A stretch of 64,000 bases of DNA. It comes from Athripsodes cinereus (taxonomy: Eukaryota; Arthropoda; Insecta; Trichoptera; Leptoceridae). Below, piece after piece: positions 21,157 through 31,448 of this stretch (its first letter is position 1; each line of letters opens with the position of its first letter). The stretch spans positions 7,055,122 to 7,119,121 of the forward strand of contig OX388327.1 of assembly GCA_947579605.1 (NCBI GenBank), read 5' to 3'. Below the pieces are notes generated by a model. It worked only from the letters and a program-made list of their open reading frames with translations, was not told the origin of the DNA and searched no databases. The translations under genes were made by a program, and so were the position numbers.

Positions 21157-21563
21157 GGGGAACTTTCACAAAAAAAAATTTTCAATCCAAAAAATAGTAC
21201 AGAAAATTAGAAAAATTATGGTACTTTTTATATTTTTAAATATGCATTTTTAAGGTTTTTATCACCATTTAAAAAAGCAATTTTCACACCTCGCCGCAAA
21301 AAGGTCCACTCGTGGCGGAGCAGTGTTTGACAATATCAGGCGCTACAAACAGTACTAAGAGTGAAATGTGTGGCAATACAAAATAGCGCCTAGCGACGTC
21401 ACACCGGACTAATTCAATAACAGAAAATATGGAATTTTAAAATGAAAATAATGAATGAAAAGTTTTATTTTATGGTTTCTTATTAGGATATTCGTGATCA
21501 GCGTATATTTATTAATATGAATTGATAACATTTATTCATATTCCTCACACATGCATGTTCCCT
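21157..21563. repeat. 407-bp repeat, copy 1
   Basis: Seen: GGGGAACTTTCACAAAAAAA to CACATGCATGTTCCCT. It matches 45476-45882 over exactly 407 bp with about 18 substitutions and no net length change (about 95 % identity by eye). The ends are weakly inverted (GGGAAC/GTTCCC). No open frame. GC-richer middle GCGCCTAGCGACGTCACACC with an inverted GGCGCTA/TAGCGCC pair 45 bp apart. Confidence 0.9.
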
Positions 21564-22100
21564 GATATGGATCGAGAATGTAGTAGGTACCTTATAATTT
21601 AGTTATTTTATAATTAACTTCTATTTTTTTTTTTAATCTGTAGTAGAACAGAACGCTAGTCTCAATTTATCCAATTATAATTTTGATTATTATAATATGT
21701 TATTCTTATTTTATTTTCTCTTACAAACATTAAGTTATAACATAATAAAACAATACACAGCCAAATCAATTACAATTAGAAAACCACCAAAGTTTGCAAA
21801 CATTATACTTACATACATACATATATGCGAATAATGACAGCGAAAAGGTTTTTTTACTGTATTGCTGTTCATTGTTTCTTTTTACAATAAATAAATAAAT
21901 AAATATCTTCATTCCTTTGTGCTATTGGGTCGTGGGCTAATATTGCTCTTGGATTCTTCCACTAGAGATTCCTTACCATTGCTACTTCTTCCACGACCTA
22001 TGCCCACCAAGTATTTCAGTAATACAAAAATCTAAAATAAGAACCCCTAGACAAACCGCACTTGGTGATCGACTACATGGTACATTGTAGATAAATATTT
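21564..22100. other. AT-rich stretch, no gene recognised
   Basis: A (TAAA)n-type run at 21888-21904 may be a retroelement tail. Nothing else is recognisable. Confidence 0.4.
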
Positions 22101-22104
22101 ACTT

Positions 22105-22310
22105 ATTTCTTTATTCATTATTTATTGTATATTGATTATTTATTTATTCTTTCCTTACATTGATTACACGCAATTTTATAGAAGGTATATATTCAAATTA
22201 AATACAATTTAACATAACATACAGAAAGTGATGCGTATGCATCAAAAGTTTAATTTGATATAAAAGCAGCAGAGATTTACCTACGAGTATTAGATAATAT
22301 AATTTCTTCC
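22105..22310 (-). mobile_element. LINE C-tail, diverged
   Basis: Seen: ATTTATTTATTCTTTCCTTA, GGTATATATTCAAATTAAAT, AACATACAGAAAGTGATGCG. The order is that of the inverted C-tail (TTCTTTACTGTACA, ATTCAAATTAAATACAAT, ATACAGAGGGCGAG). Confidence 0.5.
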
Positions 22311-22796
22311 TATACCAATATTTGAGCCAATTAAACAGTTGATTTCACACTCTTCTTCTATTTCTTCGTCTTCCCCATATTCATCCAGTCAACCACCACG
22401 TTTACCCCCTTCTTTGACTACACACTTCCTATTCCCAGCATTGTCTGGTAGGTTTATCTTTGCAGGGATGCGAACCACAACCCCTCCTAAACTCATAACG
22501 TGTCTGTACTTTATGTATACTTTCTTCTATATATCATATATCTACTTATTTTACACAGTTTTGCCTACATATTTATAATAGGTATATCCTATTAATTGTA
22601 TGAACACAATTATTGCTCATGTAATTTCCCGTCTTTCTTGTGATCCATTTTCCATTTGAAATATTTTCCATCAATCATAGCACATGTTATTTGGTTGATG
22701 AATGGATTTCTTGGAGTAACGGCAATAAAATTTTTCCCTTTTTTTTTAATTTATAAATTACAATTTATTTGTTTTACAAAATATTTAAAATAATGT

Positions 22797-22829
22797 GACA
22801 TATGTTTCGGCTGCAATGCCATAATCATA
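22797..22829 (-). ncRNA. hammerhead-like core, relic
   Basis: Seen on minus: TGATTATGGCATTGCAGCC then GAAACATATGTC, i.e. (C)TGATnA, a GGC/GCC stem, GAAAC and a GTC triplet. An A-rich tail with AAATAAATTGTAATTTATA follows. This is a good layout match for the short hammerhead of Penelope-like elements, though the core is mutated. Confidence 0.4.
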
Positions 22830-23094
22830 CTAAAGTGCTTAATAAAATCATAGAGAATTTTTCCCGTTTTTTTTTCGGAAAGTTATCGAGCATCGTGTGA
22901 AAGACTTTGGAGAATTACCCATAGGTAAAAATGATAAAAGTTTTACATTTGTTTTAATTTTTTTATACACAGATGACAGTATTGCTGGAGGATTTATCAC
23001 TTAAACGTAATTTCTTCCAGACAACCAGTGCTGTCTCAATTTTGCTGAGACAGTTATTTTCCAAACCTGGTTGCGGAAATTTCTTCCAATTAAG

Positions 23095-23395
23095 TAATGA
23101 GGTATACCACCTCTTCTGAATGTCTCAATTTATTATTGCCACGTAGAAGACATTTTTCTATGGAGGGTCCGGCAAAAAATATATCTCACATTCTTTTTTG
23201 TAAGTTTTCGGATGTCCAGTAAAATACAGGTATTTATAAAACATCACTCATAAAACATTAATATTACCTTGAGGGTGTGCTATTAATTCTGAATAATTTT
23301 AACTCTTGTTTTTATGGAGAGGACGATCTGCATGTTTTACAGGCATTTGGTTCACTGGCTACCCTATTTGTGGGGAAAAATTGTGAATATTTGAA
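23095..23395 (+). repeat. A-repeat, one partial and one full copy in tandem
   Basis: Seen: middle block (AATGAGGTATACCACCTCTT, AATGTCTCAATTTATTATTG) at 23095-23150. A full unit follows from 23165: ATTCTTTTTTGTAAGTTTTC, GGATGTCCAGTAAAATACAGG, ATGGAGAGGACGATCTGCAT, CACTGGCTACCCTATTTGTG. Confidence 0.7.
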
Positions 23396-23604
23396 TGAAT
23401 GAATGTGGAGAACAACTTGTATATTTTTATTATTACACGCAATATTAGTTTAATGACTTCCTCGCTTGATGTTGGATATGTGATGTGATGATAACATCAA
23501 ATTAATCCAGACTCACTCTAAGAAAAATTGCAACAAGATTTCCATTCGAAAGCCGAAGACTTAAACCTGAGACAAAGAAATATCATTAAAAATAATATAA
23601 CTAT

Positions 23605-23952
23605 TAGTGATGTAACGAATGTGTGATTTTGGATATTCGCGAATGCGAATAGCGAATATTGACTCGCTTAAATTTCTACAATAGCTCAAAGATTAAAATT
23701 TCTACCCCCCCCCCCCCCCCGTCGCCGAATTTTCAAAATGGTATAGGATTTAAAATATTTCAAAACTCCTCGGTTTTCTAGAATATTTTCATTTTCTTGC
23801 AGTACCTTTTTCTACAATGTAACGGGTAATAATTATCCAGTACTTTTACCGAATTACCGATACTTTATTACCAAAATAATATTCGCAAAACATTCGCATA
23901 TTTTTTGCGAATACGAATGCGAATGCGAATACGAATATTCGTTACATCACTA
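23605..23952. mobile_element. 348-bp hAT-type MITE with exact TSD
   Basis: Seen: TIRs TAGTGATGTAACGAAT, flanked by an exact 8-bp duplication ATAACTAT (23597-23604 and 23953-23960). Subterminal ATTCGCGAATGCGAATA repeats occur at both ends, with a poly-C run of about 17 in the middle (23705-23722). No coding. Sister copy at 54691-55111. An 8-bp TSD and subterminal repeats fit the hAT superfamily. Confidence 0.93.
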
Positions 23953-23960
23953 ATAACTAT

Positions 23961-24180
23961 TTATATAGCGCCGTACTGTGCTAAAATAACTTCAACGGCG
24001 CTTTACATTATTTAGGATCAACATCCACGTCCATTTTAAAAAAGTACATACTATCAATTAAAAATTGTCGTCAGAAGATAAAAAATCATAATAATAAAAT
24101 AATTAAAATACAATAATTAAAATACAATAATAACTAATTTTGTTGAGTAGACATTCAGTCTTAAGATCAATAATATAAAT
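23961..24180 (-). mobile_element. L2/CR1-group LINE 3' UTR
   Basis: Seen on minus: CTTAAGACTGAATGTCTACTC, then AATGTAAAGCGCCGTTGAAG and GTACGGCGCTATATAAATAG. 'GTAAAGCGC...GGCGCTATATAAAT' is the well-known hairpin-like 3' terminus of L2/CR1-group elements and the SINEs they mobilise. The CTTAAGACTGAATGT word is shared with the fragment at 24.9 kb, which links tail and coding part. Confidence 0.7.
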
Positions 24181-24414
24181 ACACACCTTGAACAACTGGA
24201 CACAATTAGATAATTTAAAATTAATTGATCATAATTAAACTATAGATAAAACTAACCCAATTTGCATAGTGTTACAATAACCATGCAACAATGGTCACAG
24301 GGAGAAGAATTTGAGGAGGCATCTATTAATTAAAGTGATATCTAGAATAAGGACACATGAACCTATGGGGTCTTTACGGATTATGAAGAAATTGTTAACA
24401 CGAACAGTACCTAT

Positions 24415-24495
24415 AATCTGCATGATTTTTGTATACAGTTGGTCCGCTAGCTTCCGTTCTTGTTGAACACGCCATGATGGTGTAGTACATAAATA
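24415..24495 (+). repeat. A-repeat 3' end
   Basis: Seen: TACAGTTGGTCCGCTAGCTT, then ACACGCCATGATGGTGTAGT. Diverged. Confidence 0.5.
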
Positions 24496-24625
24496 AATAA
24501 ATAAAACTTTATCCAATTATGTAGCATGTAAACAAGTAAATTTCTACATAGAGTTCCACCAAAAGGCGGGCTTATCGCATATGCAATTTCTTCCAGCCAA
24601 CCCGGATAAAGTAATGGAAATGAAT
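24480..24625 (-). mobile_element. LINE C-tail-like end
   Basis: Seen: AAATAAATAAATAAAACTTT, then CCAAAAGGCGGGCTTATCGC and GCAATTTCTTCCAGCCAACC, the inverse of '..GGTTGGTTGGAAGAAATTGC..GCGATAAGCCCGCC..'. This is a subfamily of the C-tail. Confidence 0.55.
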
Positions 24626-24864
24626 TAAGTATCTTGAAAAATCTTAATTAATAAATGCACACATGAGGTTTCATAAATTCACCGACGAAATGTTTTTATT
24701 CTGTTAAAATTTATATTTTGTATGTATTTCTCTAAGTAAAGAATAATAACGTTTCTTCAACAGATCCTATAATTTTGAAGGAAACATAATTGAAAACTTT
24801 GAAAAACCGTATCTGTAAAAGAAATTTCGGCTTATGATGATGATGATATTGATGGACGTCTTGA

Positions 24865-25075
24865 TTTTGGCACCTTGAGATGGATGCTTCCTTTAAGATG
24901 CCGAATAAATCATCCAACATACATTCAGTCTTAAGAACCCCGATAAACAGTGCAGTCTTCAATTTGCTTCTAAATGTAGTTTTCGGCTGATTCTTTCTCA
25001 ATGAAAGTGTAAGGACGTTCCATTGGACAGGCCCCACAACACCAAAACCCCATTCAAAGAAATAAATTAGACTTA
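24865..25075. mobile_element. L2/CR1-group LINE pieces joined tail to tail
   Basis: Seen: on minus (25075-24925), VGPVQWNVLTLSLRKNQPKT, TFRSKLKTALF, the same C-terminus as the 11-kb LINE. Directly beside it on plus (24870-24922) is that LINE's 3' end, CTTGAGATGGATGCTTCC and GCCGAATAAATCATCCAACA. Coding and UTR pieces therefore face opposite ways. Confidence 0.7.
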
Positions 25076-25079
25076 CCGG

Positions 25080-26160
25080 CTTTGTACATTAATTAATTAT
25101 TCTATATTTTTAAAAAATATATTTTTTCAGTGTAATACAATTACATCTGAGGTTAGTTTTTACTAGTCTAAGTATAATATTTTAAATAATTAACACTAAT
25201 TATGACAAAACACTTTTTTTTATATTAAAAAAAATATTTACTTAAAATATTTATTTATTTATTTATTTCTTTCTTTATTTATCTCTTGGTACAATTATAA
25301 ATACAAACATATGTATACATTTCATTATTATACTTATCAAAATTAAATTACAAACAAATGTTACTATTACACTAAATATACATACATACATACAATTATA
25401 TCAGAAAATGAGATTACAACTTAATATTCTAATACATACATGTATACATACAATAGAACCATACATCATCTACCATGAGATCCCACCAGGCAGAGCCTGT
25501 ATGTGGGAATACCTACTAATATCAAGTTTTATATTCCTACCTGTACGTAACTATAAACATGTATGGCTCAGAAATATAAGGCACAGAAAGTCTTAAAAAT
25601 TTGACCAATTCCGAAAACCGCAAAAATTTTCTACAGTTGTCATGGGCCCTTTTTTCTAGACACAGTCTCAAATTATTCCTAAAATTAACCCAATTTTACA
25701 ATAAAACGATAACATACGGTTACTAAGGACAAGTAATGTATTACTCGTATAATATTGCGCAAATACAATAGTTTTCATTGGTAAAATGCTATTCCAATTT
25801 ACCTATACCAACTAGGTATAAAATAATGGCAATATGCCAAAGGGTTAATAATAAAGGCTCCTGGGTAGGAAATATTATTTTATCTCCCCTTTTCAAACCT
25901 CCCCAAATCATCCCTCTTAGACCCTCATAAACGTATTGTAATTATTTCGCTGTAGAACACTCTCAAACCAAAAGGTAATCCGCAATTGACTTTGGCATTT
26001 GTACATTTGTACAATAGAGTCGGACAGTTTATTATTTCATAGTGGACGATTCTGTTGAGAGCTGTGAAAAGAGCAGGTGCCCTAAAGCTGTACTGTGCAA
26101 AACCAACAATTTAGCATTACTCCGTATTTTAAAAGTATTCTCACTAATACGGAGACAGAA
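25080..26160. other. AT-rich stretch, no gene recognised
   Basis: A (TTTA)n run at 25248-25275 and ATACATACAT runs at 25378-25395 suggest a decayed LINE tail. A 62-residue frame at 25408-25596 (+) has no motif. Confidence 0.4.
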
Positions 26161-26386
26161 TAAATTTAAAAAAAAAAAAATCTTTATTGTGGAATAAAAA
26201 TTTTATGCCCTAAGATGGCAAAGTATGATATGTCACTTTTTTGGTCAAATTGAGTTATTGGTATCAATGGATTCGTCTCTGCGAGATCTACAAGATGGCA
26301 AAATATGATATGGATATAGTTTATATTATTTGAATTAAACAAGGATTTCAAAATATGATATGTGCGTTTTCAGGATTTCCTAAGAT

Positions 26387-26445
26387 GGCAAACTATGATA
26401 TGTCTACATATCATGTCTACATATCATAGTTTGCCATCTTATGTA
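26387..26445. repeat. palindrome built from the element's TIR word
   Basis: Seen: AAGATGGCAAACTATGATAT, GTCTACATATCATGTCTAC, ATATCATAGTTTGCCATCTT. The arms are about 25 bp and pair perfectly. Confidence 0.85.
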
Positions 26446-26535
26446 TCGGCATCGCAACAGTCTACTCGTATGTCTACATATCATAGTTTGCCATCTTATG
26501 TATCGGCATTGCGATAGTATACTCGTATGTCACAA
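26406..26535 (+). repeat. two-copy tandem of about 62 bp
   Basis: Seen: unit ACATATCATAGTTTGCCATC, TTATGTATCGGCATYGC, AGTMTACTCGTATGTC occurs twice in a row with four to five substitutions. Confidence 0.8.
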
Positions 26536-26596
26536 GACATATTTTGGAATATTGACTTTTCGGTAATATAGATGATGGCTAATTATGATTTGTCTA

Positions 26597-27300
26597 CATA
26601 TTTATTTATTTATCAAATTATAAAAATATACATTTTATACAATTTAAAAAAACAATACACTAGTAATTACAAAGTCAAACATACATTACTAGTTAATCAA
26701 AATAAAGAATGAGCGGATGCAAGAAGAGTGTTGCGGACAGAATGTGCGTGAATAAACTACGGTGGTTTGGACATATTGAACGAATGAACGAGGTAAGAAT
26801 GACAAAGAGGATATACTTGTCTGAGAGAAGGGGTGTGAGGAAGCGCGGGCGTTTGAGAACCACGTGGCTTGATTACGCGGATCAGATTATCAAGGAAGGC
26901 CGCGTGTTGAGTAAGAGGAACCCACGTGCGTGTATGAGAAACTGTATGAATGTGGAGGATGCGAAGGAAGTGTGTAGGGATAGATCTGTTTGGCGTTCCG
27001 TTCTCTCTGCCTACCCCGCTTGGGACACGGCGTGAGGGTATAATATAGTATAATTTACATTCTTTGCATTCTGTTCCTATACATGGATCTGAATCTTTCC
27101 TTTACATAGTTCAAGCATCTTAATTTAAAGGCTGCTAGGTGCTAGGGTTCGAACTTCCTTGATTTCCATAGGGATTTCTCTGTAAAGTTTAATTCCTTTA
27201 CAGAACAAACTATTGACAGATTTTGTGAGTCTTACCCTGGGAATCTGAAGTTTATTCCTAGCCCATAACACAATCTCTTAAATTAGAGGAAAGGTGTTAA
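26597..27300 (-). mobile_element. CR1/Jockey-group LINE 3' end, split by RTE-2
   Basis: Seen on minus (27285-27050): RNKLQIPRVRLTKSVNSLFC, KGIKLYREIPMEIKEVRTLA, a stop, then IKMLELCKGKIQ. This is the 'IPRVRLTKTxNSFxxxGxKLYNxLPxEIK..FKxxL' C-terminus of a non-LTR ORF2. The 3' UTR continues at 26700-26597 and ends in a (TAAA)-type tail. The RTE-2 fragment 26701-27045 sits between coding part and tail. Confidence 0.65.
26701..27045 (+). mobile_element. RTE-2 LINE 3' end
   Basis: Seen: open frame 26709-27035 with VADRMCVNKLRWFGHIERMN, MTKRIYLSERRGVRKRGRLR, TTWLDYADQI, VCRDRSVWRSVLSAYPAWDT. 'LRWFGHIERM...RxRGRxxTTW' is the C-terminal domain of RTE-like non-LTR elements. The frame ends GCGTGAGGGTATAATATAGTATAA, a short AT tail. 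Sister copies: 28.96, 43.3, 48.36 and 60.76 kb. Confidence 0.8.
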
Positions 27301-27365
27301 GAAAAAAATATTCATAAAATCATGGATCCTTTTACAAATAAGGAATTTTAGTTTATAAGATTAAG

Positions 27366-27462
27366 TTGGAGAATAAAGGCAGCTGACAGGGAAGAGTAGA
27401 GGAGACTCCTAGATTTAGCCAAGGCCCATCCTGAGCTGTCTTGCTTATGATGATGATTATAA
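27366..27462 (+). mobile_element. LINE C-terminal scrap with (ATG)n tail
   Basis: Seen: WRIKAADREE, stop, RRLLDLAKAHPELSCL, stop, then ATGATGATGATTATAAT. 'WRxxAADRxxWRxLxxxAKAHxxL' is a known ORF2 ending in insect RTE/CR1-like elements. Confidence 0.55.
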
Positions 27463-28655
27463 TAGTAAAAGTTGCCTAGGCATGGTGTTCTATTAGGCAA
27501 ATTAGAGATGATTAATATTTTAGAGATTTCTAAAGGAAATCAATGTAATAAAAAGAGGTTTCAACCAATCAATAATTAAAATATTAATAATTAATTATTC
27601 ATAAAATTTTTATGTATTCACATTGCATTCTCATGTTTGCTAGTTTTATCTTACAAACAGAAGGAGGCTACATACGATATGTCCTTGACATATCATGTTT
27701 TGCTTACTTTACAATAGGAGATCATATTTTGGCATCTTGTATTAAGATGCCAAAATATGATATGTCAGGTAAATAGTCAGATATATGACAAATTTCATTA
27801 CTTTACATTTGAAAATAATATATTTATATATTCAACTCAATAAACAACCATTCTGTCTACATATTTCCATTATTATATGTCTTTATTGTCATTTCCCTGA
27901 TTTACACCAACACATCAAACTTTAAATTTGCTCTCCTGTAAAGTTTGTTAAAAGTGACATATCATACTTTGCCATCTTAGGGCACAAATAAAGTAGCACA
28001 AATGGCGGGTTTATTGCCTTTAGGCAATTTTTACAAACTAACCAAATGTGAGAGAGATACAAGATACATTAATATTGATGTAGGTACATAAAAGAAAAGA
28101 TATAATAAAAAAATAAATAAAATATATATAGGTACATATAACTTCGTCTGTACTCGAACGTTAACGGAGCGGGAACGTTACGTGAAAGTGTGTTATTGAC
28201 TCAGGCCTCTGGCCATGGGTTAATTGTTTTGTCTCAATTGTGATTGCTACTTTGATTCACAAGTTACGGGGCATGATGGTGACAATTGATTTTGATATCA
28301 GATGGGTCGCAATATTATTGCCACCACAAATCCATATTAGTTTATATGGAACACATACAAAACATAATAATATTACCTTTGTTATAGTTAATATGTATAA
28401 ACTATTAGTAACTATTTTACAAAAGGTCAAAATACAATAGGATCGAGAAAGGTAACGTATGGAGGACATTGGTTGTTTAAGAATTAGTGTTTGTGTTTAT
28501 CCCGGAATAACATATTGAGGGCTTAAATTTTATGAGAAATTAATGTTAAAGAAACAAATGAAATATGGAAGGATAGATCTTTTATAAATATAATGCGTCC
28601 CTTTTCTCTGTCTACCCCACATGAAATACAACGTCAACCTATAGCAGTATCTAGT

Positions 28656-28800
28656 ATAAGTTATTATTTATTTATTTATTGAAAATCATATACTTCGCGA
28701 GTCTTTTACATGTTAAACAAAAGGTATGATAGACAACAACAAAAAAACAATCATAGACGATCACATACATTGCAAAAAAAAAGATCTATATAATGAGTCA
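28656..28800 (-). mobile_element. LINE E-tail
   Basis: Seen: TTTATTTATTTATTGAAAAT, CTTCGCGAGTCTTTTACATG, TTAAACAAAAGG; the reverse complement of the E-tail. Confidence 0.5.
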
Positions 28801-28955
28801 ATTATGGTGTGTCAAAATAAGTTAGTAATTATATAAGATATTGGTGGAAGCACGTCAAAGAAATAAAAAAAAAATGTGGTGCAAGACACAATTTGAAAAA
28901 TGAGTTTATCTAGAATATGGTTTAAATTTATAAAAATGTTTAGAATATGGCAAAA

Positions 28956-29460
28956 ATGCTAGTGCACAATACCATTCTGGTATCGACACTTATGTATGCA
29001 AGCGAAACTTGGACGTGGTTGAAAAAGAATGAGAGTGGAATAAATGCTGTGAAGAATGGTTGGTAAAACGTTGCGAGATAGAGTGAAGAATGAGGATATC
29101 AGGAGAATGAGCGTATGTGAGAGGAGTGTTGTGGACAGAATGCGTGTAAACAAGTTGAGATGGTTTGGACATGTTGAGCGAATGCAAGATGAAAGGATGA
29201 CGAAGATGATGTATTTATCTGAAAGAAGGGGTGTGAGGAAGCGCGGACGTTCAAGAACCACGTGGTTTGATCACGTGGACCAAATTCCTAAGGACGGACG
29301 CGTGTTGAGTAAGAGAAATCGGCGTGCATGTATGACAAACTGGATGAATGTAGAGGAAGCGAAAGAAGTATGTAAGGATAAATCTATATGGCGTTCCGTT
29401 CTCTCTGCCTACCTCTCCTAGGACATGGCGTGAGGGTATAGTATAGTAAAGTATAGTATA
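28956..29460 (+). mobile_element. RTE-2 LINE 3' end, longest copy
   Basis: Seen: first VHNTILVSTLMYASETWTWL then KKNESGINAVKNG. A frameshift near 29055 leads into a 121-codon frame (29056-29421): TLRDRVKNEDIRRMS, VDRMRVNKLRWFGHVERMQD, LSERRGVRKRGRSRTTWFDH, SIWRSVLSAYLS. 'LMYxSETWTW' is the conserved block just after the RTE reverse transcriptase. The tail after the stop is GGTATAGTATAGTAAAGTAT. The copy is dead (frameshift, 5' truncation). Confidence 0.82.
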
Positions 29461-29486
29461 TTTTGAATGAATTACTTATTCAAATT

Positions 29487-29735
29487 TCCCGTGGAGTCTA
29501 CGACAAAGAATATGTCTTCCGCTCTTTTCTGCCAGTTTTCGAGTGTCGTACAAAAGGTAGAATTTCGTAAAACCTTACGTATCAATAAGACAATTAGAAT
29601 CTAAAAGTCAACGGTGAAGCATGCAACCCATCCAGAATGTCTTATTTTTTACTAGCACGGAGAGGACGGCTTCTTTGTTGTTACAATTAGTCCGCTGACT
29701 ACCCCACTTGTGGCATATGGTATCGTAGTAGTAAA
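29487..29735 (+). repeat. A-repeat, full length
   Basis: Seen: CCGTGGAGTCTACGACAAAG, CGCTCTTTTCTGCCAGTTTT, CGAGTGTCGTACAAAAGGTA, CATGCAACCCATCCAGAATG, AGCACGGAGAGGACGGCTTC, GACTACCCCACTTGTGGCAT. All blocks are in order over about 250 bp, so it serves as a reference copy. Confidence 0.8.
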
Positions 29736-29859
29736 GTACAAATTTTTGGGTAGGTTTTTGCCCAAAAGCACAAAGGATTGCAAATAAATAAAATGTACCT
29801 ACATTTAATTCTGTATAATACAAGTATATTGTGGGAGGTATATATGTTGATAACATATA

Positions 29860-30290
29860 ATATAATATATAGACATGTGATTATATACGTAAATATATAA
29901 CATGCGAAGTCAATCCTTTGAACTCAACTCAATACCGAGTCTGACCCTGCCCTAAATACCATTTTATGGGAACACACTACTCAAAATAAATAATGTCATA
30001 GCTCGAAAAATGTGATTTTTTTACACATTCAATTTGTCTGGAATAAAAAAGACAATATATAGTTTATCATGAAGGTACTACGTACGTAAAAGAGTTTTCA
30101 AAAAATCACGTTTATCATCGTATCTTCAATTCAGTGGTAATGTATTTTACCACTTTTCCAATCTAAAATGTATTGTTCCATATGTCACTGAGATGACTTT
30201 TATTTTCATTAGGTACATAAAATGATTCCGTTCGATATTCCACAAATAAAATATGCCGTAAGATTGTTCATACCTATATATTATGTAAAT
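29860..30290. other. AT-rich stretch, no gene recognised
   Basis: No gene or known repeat end recognised. Confidence 0.4.
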
Positions 30291-30295
30291 TTATT

Positions 30296-30645
30296 CACTG
30301 CGTAGATGTTTAAACAGCAGAATTCCATAATGAAATTAAAAAATTAATGTTTTCTCTTCTATTCACTGTGTCGGTGTTTGGGTAGTGGAATTCCATAACG
30401 AAATAAAAAAAAAATTCTTCTACTATACGATTTACTCTCGAGAGAGACGTATTTCGTCTTCTTAGGATATTGTTCTAATAAATCGTATTGTAGAATAAAA
30501 CATTTGGTTTTTTTTTCCATTTCGTTTTTTCTACTATATTGATTTTTATTGAGAGAGAGACGTCATTCATCTATCAATGTAATTGCCAATCTATGTGTGT
30601 CAAGATTGACAATGTCCTTGAAAGATGAAAGGCATCTCTTGCAAT
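30296..30645. repeat. G-repeat cluster, direct and inverted units
   Basis: Seen: two starts of the same unit (ATTCACTGCGTAGATG.. at 30296 and ATTCACTGTGTCGGTG.. at 30361, both followed by GAATTCCATAAYGAAAT). Then ACTCTCGAGAGAGACGTATT, a second GAGAGAGAGACGTCATTCAT, and an opposite-strand GATTGACAATGTCCTTGAAA. Other G-repeats: 35515 (+), 51595 (-) and 52355 (+). The inverse strand carries GACGAAAGACGTCTC, which aligns with the GAAA..GTC part of the hammerhead-like cores. Confidence 0.7.
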
Positions 30646-31154
30646 AAAAATCAAAATATTTGTTTTTAATTTTATGTATATTTTTTTTTTAAATTTAACA
30701 AAAAGAGCCTGGCATACACAAATATACATACCTACAGTATAAGGCAAGGCCCACATGGAAATGTAAAGTTATAACTGCATTCTACAGCCAACTGGAAAAC
30801 TTACAGGAATTAGTGAGAATCATAAAAATATACTCTTCCGATGACTCTATTATTAAAATAAAATTGAAATTATTTTTGAGCTATCGCACTATTCCTACAG
30901 ACATGCTATTGATAAAACAATATTTTGATCCCCAATTATTATTATTCGAGCTGCCCGTATTAGGCAGACACACACTAGTATTTAAACAATAATATAATAT
31001 AGAGATAGGATCATAGATTAGGACTTGGGTGTATTCAATATACACTATACATATTTAATAAATTACAACCAATGTTGCGATCTTTAAGCACATATATTAT
31101 GTACATATTATATTTATAAAAATTAAGTTTAAAATTTGCAAAAAATTATGTGGT

Positions 31155-31312
31155 GCATATTGATAACATAGAAGACACCGGCTGGCTCACGTTTGCGAGG
31201 AAGACCACCAAAGAGATGGAAAAATAGCTGGTCCTCAGGGTCACAAGAGGGAATCACTTCCGAAACAACAGATCGATGATCTATCACACGAGGAAGAAGA
31301 AGAAGATATTGA
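31155..31312 (+). mobile_element. LINE C-terminal scrap with (GAA)n tail
   Basis: Seen: KTPAGSRLRGRPPKRWKNSW in one frame, with a GAAGAAGAAGAAGA tail at 31292-31306. 'RGRPPKRW' is the basic patch before the end of RTE-type ORF2 proteins. Confidence 0.5.
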
Positions 31313-31448
31313 TAATAATTTGCTACAATCTATAAAATTAGCTTTAACTAAATGCATGCAGCAAACGCACGGATCGTTTTCTTCGTGGCAAAAAAGAAAA
31401 ACAGTTTCAGGGATGCGCGAATTCCTTCATTACAGAAATGAAGATATG

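Larger units (their letters stand above)
26206..27984. mobile_element. 1.78-kb TIR DNA element with internal repeated motif
   Basis: Seen: terminal inverted repeats of about 34 bp, perfect to the eye, starting TGCCCTAAGATGGCAAAGTA, TGATATGTCACTTTT. The core word AAGATGGCAAANTATGATATGT recurs about eight more times inside, on both strands (26290, 26344, 26387, 26415, 26475, 27665, 27730 and 27750), like subterminal transposase-binding repeats. No transposase frame. It contains a minus-strand LINE end which itself contains an RTE-2 piece. TSD is not clear. Confidence 0.8.
26165..28040 (-). mobile_element. LINE 'D-tail', split by the 1.78-kb TIR element
   Basis: Seen: left part AAAATCTTTATTGTGGAATA at 26171-26200 and right part AGCACAAATGGCGGGTTTAT, TGCCTTTAGGC at 27994-28027. 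Joined, they follow the order of the D-tail read in reverse (compare 52440-52585 and 50075-50165). The TIR element lies between the two halves. Confidence 0.55.

Noticed and set aside
22339..22578. 79-residue serine/proline-rich frame
   Set aside because: It starts in a TCTTCTTC-rich tract, the likely inverse of a (GAA)n LINE tail. The minus strand has a basic GGKRGG-like patch but too little to assign a LINE family.
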